NCBI GenBank assembly: GCA_003221825.1
Contig: QHUE01000111.1
Coordinates: forward strand, 1 to 7,944
Length of the DNA stretch: 7,944 bases
Direction of reading: 5' to 3'
Source of the DNA: Gemmatimonadota bacterium
GTDB lineage: Bacteria > Gemmatimonadota > Gemmatimonadetes > Gemmatimonadales > GWC2-71-9
This document shows, one piece after another, positions 1-4,922 of the stretch (positions are counted from its first letter, which is position 1; every line of letters starts with the position of its first letter). The position numbers were made by a program, and so were the translations under genes. A model generated the notes under the pieces. The model did not search any database. It had not been told where the DNA came from and was given only the letters and a program-made list of their open reading frames with translations.

Positions 1-750
1 ATTCGGGAGCGCCGCCGCGTAATTGCGTAACGCGCGGTCGCGCGTGATGAGGAGATCGACGCCCGCGTCGAGCAGGTCCCGCGCATCGCCGCTGGCCGCA
101 AACTTGAACACGAGCGTGTCGCCGTGGGTGGTGTGCGCGCGGATCTCCTGGGCGGTCGTGGTGGCGCTGGTGGCCCAATACGCTCCCGTGCCGATCGGCC
201 AGCTCGAGTCGGGAGCGGGCTTCGTGACCGCCAGGCTCGGGTCGCCCAGCAGCGATGGAACGTCGTCCCGCTCCTTCGCGAACGTGAGGGCCACGGTGCT
301 CTTGTCGGGCGCGCCGAGGGTGTAACCGACACCGCCCCTGCCGAACACGATATCCTGGGCCGTGACCGGCGCGCCGTCCCAGAACTGTGCGTCCTCGCGC
401 AGGTGGAACGTCCAGCGGCGGCCGCCGTCAACCTTTTCCCACCGGTCGGCGAGCCCGGCTAGGACGTGCCCGTCGCAGTCGACGCGCACCGGCGTTTCGT
501 ACAGGTGGCGGAACACGATCCGCTCGGCGTCGGTGCGGGGGTACGGCGCGTGGCGCGGGTCGACGGCGTCGCTGAGCCCGATGGTAATCGTGGGCGCGCG
601 GGCGGAGACGTCGCCGGTCGAAAGGAGACAGCTCGCTTCGGGCACCGCACGGGCGGCTTCGCCGCCGGCGGCAATTGCGCCGCTCCGCGCGTGGGCACAG
701 GCCGTCAGGAGGCCAGCCAAGGTGAGGAGCGTTACATGCTGCGCTGGCAT
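1..750 (-). CDS. Family 5 (peptide/nickel-type) solute-binding lipoprotein, N-terminal part
   Basis: The frame is open from ATG at 750 down to the window edge (250 residues, no stop), so the C-terminus is missing. The N-terminus is a lipoprotein signal: a hydrophobic stretch at residues 6-16, then a lipobox L-T-A-C with Cys18, predicting an envelope-anchored protein. The family hallmarks are ordered as in SBP_bac_5 proteins: DAVDPRHAPYPRTDAERIVF near 61-80, LAGLADRWE at 98-105, WTFHLREDAQFWDGAPVTAQD at 113-133 and PIGTGAY at 185-191. Such proteins capture peptides, nickel or other small solutes for an ABC importer; the ligand cannot be read from this sequence. The stretch between VTAQD and GTGAY is only about 50 residues, shorter than I expect for OppA/DppA-like proteins, so it is a divergent, compact member. 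No permease or ATPase gene is visible. The start was chosen for the signal peptide; there is no Shine-Dalgarno, but TATCGT lies 6 nt upstream. It is divergent from proline dehydrogenase. Confidence 0.85.
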   Translation of the reverse strand, partial: MPAQHVTLLTLAGLLTACAHARSGAIAAGGEAARAVPEASCLLSTGDVSARAPTITIGLSDAVDPRHAPYPRTDAERIVFRHLYETPVRVDCDGHVLAGLADRWEKVDGGRRWTFHLREDAQFWDGAPVTAQDIVFGRGGVGYTLGAPDKSTVALTFAKERDDVPSLLGDPSLAVTKPAPDSSWPIGTGAYWATSATTTAQEIRAHTTHGDTLVFKFAASGDARDLLDAGVDLLITRDRALRNYAAALPN

Positions 751-756
751 GAAGGA

Positions 757-762
757 ACGATA
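757..762 (-). promoter_or_regulatory. Putative -10 element (TATCGT) of the solute-binding protein gene
   Basis: Read on the minus strand, TATCGT is followed by six bases (TCCTTC) and then the ATG at 750. This fits TANNNT and would place the transcription start on or next to the A of the ATG, giving a leaderless mRNA. No Shine-Dalgarno is present before this ATG, which agrees. I see no convincing -35 hexamer at 16-18 nt upstream, so the call rests on the -10 and the spacing. Confidence 0.4.
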
Positions 763-765
763 CAC

Positions 766-771
766 TACACT
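766..771 (+). promoter_or_regulatory. Putative -10 element (TACACT) of the proline dehydrogenase gene
   Basis: TACACT ends 8 nt before the ATG at 780, a spacing that predicts a start site at or within two bases of the ATG. The sequence between (ATCTCTCC) has no Shine-Dalgarno. A second copy of TACACT sits at 761-766. The whole intergenic gap is 29 bp, so this hexamer and the opposite-strand -10 of the divergent gene occupy almost the same DNA. No clear -35 element was found. Confidence 0.4.
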
Positions 772-779
772 ATCTCTCC

Positions 780-1703
780 ATGGGATTCGCACGCAGTCTC
801 CTCCTAAAGGCGTCCCGCAGCCAATGGCTCGCACGCCAACTGCGCGAGCGCCGTTTCTTCCAGCGCGCGGTCAAGCGCTTCATGCCGGGCGAAACGCTCG
901 ATGCCGCACTCGACGCCGCGGGTCAATTCGGGAAAGCAGGTCTCGGCTCGGTCCTCACCGAGCTCGGCGAGCAGGTCACCAATCGTGCCGAAGCCGCCGC
1001 GGTCCGCGATCATTACCTCGGAGTGCTCGAAAAGATTCAGCGGCGCAAATTGCCGGCGCACGTATCGGTCAAACTGACGCACCTCGGGCTCGAGGCGAGC
1101 CGCGAGGGCTGCGTCCAGGACGTGCTGAAGCTCGCCGCCCGCGCCGAGCAGGCGCGTTCGTTCCTGTGGATCGACATGGAGGAGTCGCGCTACGTCGACG
1201 CGACGCTCGAGGTGTACCGGCGCGCCAAGGCCGAATGGTCGAATGTCGGCGTGTGCCTGCAGGCGTACCTGCACCGCACCGCGAAGGATCTGGAAGGCCT
1301 GCTGGCGATCGCCCCGGCGATCCGCCTCGTCAAAGGCGCGTACAATGAGCCGGCGGACGTGGCGTTCCCGAAGAAAAGCGATGTCGATGCGAATTACCGC
1401 CAACTCGCCGAGCGCCTGCTCGCGGAGGCAGGGCGGCAGCGGGCGAAGCCGGTGTTCGGGACGCACGACCTGCCGCTCATCGAGACCATCCGGAAGGCTG
1501 CCGTGACGCAGCGGGTGGATCCCTCCGCGTACGAGTTCCATATGCTGTACGGAATTCGGGCGGAAGCGCAGCGCCGACTTGCGTCTATGGGCGCCGAGGT
1601 GCGGGTGCTGATCAGTTACGGCAGCGCCTGGTTCGCCTGGTATATGCGCCGGCTTGCCGAACGCCCCGCCAATGTGTGGTTCGTGCTCCGAAACGTCGTG
1701 TAG
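780..1703 (+). CDS. Proline dehydrogenase, monofunctional (PRODH)
   Basis: This 307-residue protein is the length expected of the monofunctional Thermus-type enzyme, an FAD-dependent, membrane-associated oxidase converting L-proline to delta-1-pyrroline-5-carboxylate and passing electrons to the quinone pool. Visible family motifs in barrel order: VSVKLTHLGLE (95-105), FLWIDMEES (128-136), VGVCLQAYLHR (156-166), RLVKGAYNE (182-190), GTHD (227-230), YEFHMLYG (251-258) and the C-terminal RRLAERPAN (290-298). In the family the paired arginines (here R290, R291) bind the proline carboxylate and the Lys of the VKLT strand (K98) lies at the active site. There is no P5C dehydrogenase domain, so a separate enzyme must finish the route to glutamate. 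ATG at 780 aligns with the usual N-terminus; it lacks a Shine-Dalgarno. The stop lies 9 nt before korA, so the two may be co-transcribed. No terminator separates them. Confidence 0.95.
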   Translation: MGFARSLLLKASRSQWLARQLRERRFFQRAVKRFMPGETLDAALDAAGQFGKAGLGSVLTELGEQVTNRAEAAAVRDHYLGVLEKIQRRKLPAHVSVKLTHLGLEASREGCVQDVLKLAARAEQARSFLWIDMEESRYVDATLEVYRRAKAEWSNVGVCLQAYLHRTAKDLEGLLAIAPAIRLVKGAYNEPADVAFPKKSDVDANYRQLAERLLAEAGRQRAKPVFGTHDLPLIETIRKAAVTQRVDPSAYEFHMLYGIRAEAQRRLASMGAEVRVLISYGSAWFAWYMRRLAERPANVWFVLRNVV

Positions 1704-1706
1704 ATT
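1701..1706 (+). promoter_or_regulatory. Putative -10 element (TAGATT) before korA, overlapping the PRODH stop codon
   Basis: TAGATT fits TANNNT and is followed by exactly six bases (ACCGAT) and then the korA ATG at 1713. Its first three bases are the TAG stop of proline dehydrogenase. The 12 nt before the ATG contain no purine-rich Shine-Dalgarno, so either a leaderless korA message starts here or korA is translated by readthrough coupling from the upstream gene. A good -35 is not visible. Confidence 0.4.
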
Positions 1707-1712
1707 ACCGAT

Positions 1713-3569
1713 ATGGCCACTTCGAGCATCTCCCGCCCAGAGCGAGAAACCCGCGATTCGGTCGTGATCCGATTCGCCGGCGATTCGGGCGACGGGATGC
1801 AGGTGACCGGCAGTCAGTTCACGCTCGAGACGGCGCTCGCCGGCAGCGATTTCTCCACCTTCCCCGACTTCCCCGCCGAGATCCGGGCGCCGACCGGCAC
1901 GACGTTCGGTGTGTCGGCCTTCCAGATCCACTTCGGCGGCGGCGATGTCATGACGCCGGGCGACGCCGTGGACGTGCTCGTCGCCATGAACCCCGCCGCG
2001 CTCACCGTCGAGCTGCGCGATCTGAAAGTGGGCGGCACGGTCATCGTGGACAGCGCCGCATTCAACGAGCGCAACCTCAGTAAGGCGGGATACGCGCGGA
2101 ACCCGCTCGATGACGACTCCCTCGCCCGCTATCAGGTGCTCAAGTTCGACATCACGAAGCTGACGGCGGATGCCGTGAAGCCGCATGGGCTCTCGTCGCG
2201 TGAAGCCCATTTGTGCCGCAACATGTGGGCGCTGGGGCTGCTGCTCTGGATGTACGGGTACGAGCGGACCGCGACGATCGAGTGGCTCAATCGCAAGTTT
2301 GCGAAGAAGCCGGTGATCGCCGCCGCCAACGTCGCCGCGGTAAACGCCGGCCATGCGTTCGGCGAGACGGCGGAGATGGCGGAGCACATGGTCGGCTACG
2401 TCGTGCCGAAAGCGCACGTCCAGGCCGGCCGCTACCGGACGGTGAGCGGAACGGAGGGTTTGGCCTGGGGGCTCGTCGCCGGATTGCGCGCCGCGGGCAT
2501 CGAGAAGATGGTCTTCGCCGGCTATCCGATCACGCCGGCATCCGCGCTGCTCCATACCCTCGCCAATCTGCGCGCGTACGGCGTCGTCACCTTCCAGGCC
2601 GAGGACGAGATCGCGGCCAGCGGGGCGGCGCTGGGCGCCTCCTACGCCGGCGCGCTCGGCGTCACGTCGAGCTCGGGACCGGGCATCGCCCTGAAGACCG
2701 AAATGCTGGGTCTCGCGATCGCCACCGAGCTGCCGCTCATCGTCATCGATTCGCAGCGCGCGGGCCCGTCGACCGGCATGCCGACGAAGGCGGAGCAGTC
2801 CGATCTGTTCCAGGCGGTCCACGGCCGCAACGCCGACGCGCCCCTGGCGGTGCTCGCCCCCACGTCGACCGCTGACTGCTTCGACATTGCGATCGAAGCA
2901 GTCCGCCTGGCCACGAAGTACATGACGCCGGTGATCGTGTTGAGCGACGGCTATCTCGCGCACGCCGCTGAGCCGTGGCGCATTCCGCGCGAGGCTGATC
3001 TGCCACGCTTCCCGGTGACGTACCGCACCGACCCCGAGGGATTCCATCCCTTCCTGCGCGATCCCGAGACGCTGGCACGGCCCTGGGTGAAGCCCGGCAC
3101 GCCGCAGCTCGAGCATCGCATCGGCGGCCTCGAGCGCGACTATGACTCCGGCCACATCTCGTACGATCCCGACAACCACGCCCGCATGACCAAGGCGCGC
3201 GCGGACAAGATCGCCGGGATCGCGAACGACATTCCGCTGCAAGGCATCGCGCTCGGCGCCGATCACGGGAAGCTGGCGGTGGTGGGCTGGGGGTCGACGT
3301 TCGGCGCGATTCATCGCGCGGTGCAGATCGCGCGCGACGAGAGCACCGACGTGGCACACATTCACGTGCGCTACTTGAGCCCGTTCCCGCGCAATCTGGG
3401 CGACTTGCTGAAGCGCTACGACCGCGTGCTCGTACCCGAGATGAACAACGGCCAGCTTGTGAAGCTGCTCCGGGCCGAGTATCTGATTCCGGCGGAGTCA
3501 CTCCCGAAGGTGACGGGAAAACCGTTCCGGGTAACCGAGATCGCTCAGGCGATCGGGAAGATCTCGTGA
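1713..3569 (+). CDS. korA: 2-oxoacid:ferredoxin oxidoreductase, fused gamma-alpha subunit (KorA)
   Basis: The protein (618 residues) is the large subunit of the two-subunit 2-oxoglutarate (or general 2-oxoacid):ferredoxin oxidoreductase, which decarboxylates the 2-oxoacid with CoA to give acyl-CoA, CO2 and reduced ferredoxin in the cytoplasm. The N-terminal gamma domain (about 15-200) starts with VVIRFAGDSGDGMQ. The alpha, pyrimidine-binding half follows (about 240-430) with YPITPAS (271-277), AEDE (296-299), SSSGPG (319-324) and QRAGPSTGMPTK (348-359). The C-terminal transketolase-like region includes VRYLSPFP (552-559) and PEMNNGQL (575-582). The YPITP motif and the gamma-alpha fusion are typical of KorA/OFOR alpha. 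The stop overlaps the korB GTG start by 4 nt. Substrate preference (2-oxoglutarate versus pyruvate or branched-chain oxoacids) cannot be fixed from motifs alone; 2-oxoglutarate fits the domain type and the proline catabolic neighbour. Confidence 0.95.
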   Translation: MATSSISRPERETRDSVVIRFAGDSGDGMQVTGSQFTLETALAGSDFSTFPDFPAEIRAPTGTTFGVSAFQIHFGGGDVMTPGDAVDVLVAMNPAALTVELRDLKVGGTVIVDSAAFNERNLSKAGYARNPLDDDSLARYQVLKFDITKLTADAVKPHGLSSREAHLCRNMWALGLLLWMYGYERTATIEWLNRKFAKKPVIAAANVAAVNAGHAFGETAEMAEHMVGYVVPKAHVQAGRYRTVSGTEGLAWGLVAGLRAAGIEKMVFAGYPITPASALLHTLANLRAYGVVTFQAEDEIAASGAALGASYAGALGVTSSSGPGIALKTEMLGLAIATELPLIVIDSQRAGPSTGMPTKAEQSDLFQAVHGRNADAPLAVLAPTSTADCFDIAIEAVRLATKYMTPVIVLSDGYLAHAAEPWRIPREADLPRFPVTYRTDPEGFHPFLRDPETLARPWVKPGTPQLEHRIGGLERDYDSGHISYDPDNHARMTKARADKIAGIANDIPLQGIALGADHGKLAVVGWGSTFGAIHRAVQIARDESTDVAHIHVRYLSPFPRNLGDLLKRYDRVLVPEMNNGQLVKLLRAEYLIPAESLPKVTGKPFRVTEIAQAIGKIS

Positions 3570-4570
3570 CCGTCACTACAATCACCGACGCCCAGCTCGC
3601 GCCGAAGGACTACGCCTCGGACCAGGAGGTCCGCTGGTGTCCGGGCTGCGGCGACTACGCGATTCTGAAGGCGGTGCAGAAGGCCTGCGCCGACATGGGA
3701 CTCGTGCGCGAGCGCACGGTGTTCGTGAGCGGCATCGGCTGCGCGGCGCGCTTTCCTTACTATATGTCCACGTACGGCTTCCACACCGTGCACGGACGCG
3801 CGCCGGCGATCGCCACGGGGATCAAGCTCGCGAATCCCGATCTCGACGTCTGGGTGATGACGGGCGACGGCGACGGGTTGTCGATCGGCGGCAACCACAT
3901 GCTCCACGTGCTGCGCCGCAACGTCGATCTGAAGATCATCCTGTTCAACAACGAGATCTACGGGCTGACCAAAGGCCAGTACTCGCCCACGTCGCGGCGC
4001 GGCACGCGCTCGCCCTCCACCCCGCTGGGCTCGATCGAGAATCCCGTCTCCGCCTGCGCCTTTGCCCTCGGCGCCGGCGCGCGGTTCGTGGCCCGGTCGA
4101 TCGACACGCTGCAGGCGCACCTCATCGCCACGTTGAAGCGGGCGCATGCGCACCGCGGCGCGTCGTTCATCGAAATCCTGCAGAATTGCGTCGTCTTCAA
4201 CGATGCGGTGTTCGACCATATCACCGGGAAGGAAGTCGCCCCCGAAGCCCAGGTGCTCGTCGAGCACGGCAAGCCGCTGGTGTTCGGCAAGAACAAGGAG
4301 AAAGCGCTCCGCCTGAAACCAGGTACGATCGCGCTGGAAGTTGTGGCGGCCACCGCCCCCGACGTCCTTGTCCACGACGAAACCAATCGCCCCCTGGCGC
4401 AGCTGCTCGCCGCGCTGGAGCCGCCATTCCCGACGGCCATGGGCGTGTTGTATTGCAGCCCGACCGAGTCGTACGAGCACGATTTCTACGCGCAAAAGGG
4501 AGCTGCGCTGGGCAAGGGCGACTTGGATGCGCTGCTGAACAGCGAACGCACCTGGGAGGTGGTCCCATGA
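3566..4570 (+). CDS. korB: 2-oxoacid:ferredoxin oxidoreductase, beta subunit (KorB)
   Basis: This 334-residue subunit carries the thiamine diphosphate and the [4Fe-4S] cluster of the KorAB complex. Near the N-terminus WCPGCGDYAI supplies C25 and C28; with C59 (SGIGCAARFPYY) and C208 (ILQNCVVFN) these match the four cluster cysteines described for the Sulfolobus-type beta subunit. The thiamine diphosphate motif is present as GDGDG at 100-104 and FNNEIYGLTKGQYSPTS at 127-143. The start is GTG in a GTGA overlap with the korA stop, so translation is coupled, helped by a weak GGGAAG at 3555-3560. There is no extra ferredoxin domain; an external ferredoxin is needed and none is encoded here. The stop overlaps the ATG of the next small gene in an ATGA junction, indicating a three-gene translational unit. 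Confidence 0.95.
   Translation: MTVTTITDAQLAPKDYASDQEVRWCPGCGDYAILKAVQKACADMGLVRERTVFVSGIGCAARFPYYMSTYGFHTVHGRAPAIATGIKLANPDLDVWVMTGDGDGLSIGGNHMLHVLRRNVDLKIILFNNEIYGLTKGQYSPTSRRGTRSPSTPLGSIENPVSACAFALGAGARFVARSIDTLQAHLIATLKRAHAHRGASFIEILQNCVVFNDAVFDHITGKEVAPEAQVLVEHGKPLVFGKNKEKALRLKPGTIALEVVAATAPDVLVHDETNRPLAQLLAALEPPFPTAMGVLYCSPTESYEHDFYAQKGAALGKGDLDALLNSERTWEVVP
4555..4559 (+). promoter_or_regulatory. Shine-Dalgarno GGAGG of the small Arg-rich gene
   Basis: GGAGG lies inside the last codons of korB, 7 nt before ATG 4567 and 10 nt before the adjacent ATG 4570. It supports a real gene starting at the ATGA overlap and favours the first ATG. Confidence 0.7.
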
Positions 4571-4812
4571 TGACCGTCGCGAATCGCAGGCGGAGCGATC
4601 GGCGGGTCAAGGAAGTCGCGGTCGTGGTCGAGCGCCGCAGTGGCCTCGATCGCCGGCTGATCGTGGAATCGGCGACGGCGCAGATCCACGCCGTCCTCGA
4701 GCTACTGACCGAGCTCGCGGATCACGACGCGTTGCGCGACGACTCGCGGCGGCTGCTCGATACCGCGATGCTGCGGCTGCGCTACGCGCTGGAGCGGATG
4801 GAGCTCGAGTAA
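4567..4812 (+). CDS. Small Arg-rich hypothetical protein coupled to korAB
   Basis: An 81-residue protein begins at the ATGA overlap with the korB stop and has a strong Shine-Dalgarno (GGAGG, 7-nt spacing), so it is very likely expressed even though the same frame stays open far upstream as a shadow of korB. I do not recognise the family. The first 30 residues are basic, with two copies of an Arg cluster, NRRRSDRR (6-13) and ERRSGLDRR (22-30). The rest (about 36-80) reads as one or two amphipathic helices with regularly placed leucines, ending in ALERMELE. There is no signal peptide, membrane segment or Cys pair, so it should be cytoplasmic. Tight coupling to korAB suggests a partner, assembly or regulatory role for the oxidoreductase, or a nucleic-acid-binding role from the Arg clusters; both are guesses. 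A terminator follows directly. Confidence 0.75.
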   Translation: MMTVANRRRSDRRVKEVAVVVERRSGLDRRLIVESATAQIHAVLELLTELADHDALRDDSRRLLDTAMLRLRYALERMELE

Positions 4813-4821
4813 GCCGTCGCG

Positions 4822-4858
4822 CCGGCGCCACGTCCTCGCGCGCCGGTTGTTGTTTTGT
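4822..4858 (+). terminator. Intrinsic terminator of the PRODH-korAB run
   Basis: CCGGCGC (4822-4828) pairs perfectly with GCGCCGG (4840-4846) across an 11-nt loop, giving a 7-bp all-GC stem. It is followed at once by the T-rich tract TTGTTGTTTTGT (4847-4858). It starts 9 nt after the stop of the small Arg-rich gene. The tract is rich in T in an otherwise very GC-rich region, which strengthens the call. Confidence 0.75.
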
Positions 4859-4873
4859 CAGCGGTTACATAAC

Positions 4874-4889
4874 GGGCATATGGCTTGCA
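4874..4889 (+). promoter_or_regulatory. Putative sigma-54 promoter for the S8 protease
   Basis: The sequence GGGCATATGGCTTGCA matches the sigma-54 consensus TGGCAYRNNNNTTGCW at every defined position except the first T. The invariant GG (4875-4876) and GC (4887-4888) are exactly 10 nt apart. Taking C4888 as -12, transcription would begin near G4900, giving a 23-nt leader that contains the Shine-Dalgarno of the protease gene. A competing reading is a housekeeping promoter with TTGTCA (4855-4860), an 18-bp spacer and TATGGC (4879-4884), which has a good -35 but a poor -10. Whether the host has RpoN cannot be told here. Confidence 0.45.
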
Positions 4890-4892
4890 GGC

Positions 4893-4917
4893 CCTCGGGG
4901 TATCCCTGAACCCGAGG
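4893..4917 (+). repeat. Inverted repeat over the protease leader and Shine-Dalgarno
   Basis: CCTCGGG (4893-4899) and CCCGAGG (4911-4917) are perfect complements separated by 11 nt. The right arm contains the GAGG of the Shine-Dalgarno (GAGGA, 4914-4918), 5 nt before ATG 4923. In an RNA that includes both arms, the ribosome site would be base-paired. If transcription starts at about 4900, only the right arm is transcribed and the repeat could only act in DNA. Confidence 0.55.
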
Positions 4918-4922
4918 ACCCC

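Noticed and set aside
362..1348. Plus-strand open frame (328 residues) across the solute-binding gene and the start of proline dehydrogenase
   Set aside because: It overlaps two well-supported genes and its product is an Arg/Ala/Pro-rich shadow typical of GC-rich sequence.
804..3365. Very long minus-strand open frame (853 residues) opposite proline dehydrogenase and korA
   Set aside because: It is antisense to two enzymes with complete family motifs that lie in the same plus-strand frame, so one antisense frame stays free of stops in GC-rich DNA. Its translation is Arg/His/Gly-rich with no recognisable domain.
3545..4495. Minus-strand open frame (316 residues) opposite korB
   Set aside because: It is a shadow of korB, which has all thiamine and cluster motifs. 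The product is low-complexity and Arg-rich.
3637..4566. Upstream extension of the small Arg-rich gene as a 391-residue protein
   Set aside because: The extension is a shadow of korB. The Shine-Dalgarno at 4555-4559 and the ATGA junction place the true start at 4567.
4855..4884. Housekeeping promoter TTGTCA-18-TATGGC for the S8 protease
   Set aside because: The -35 is good, but it lies inside the terminator's T-tract and the -10 is poor. It is kept only as the alternative to the sigma-54 match.
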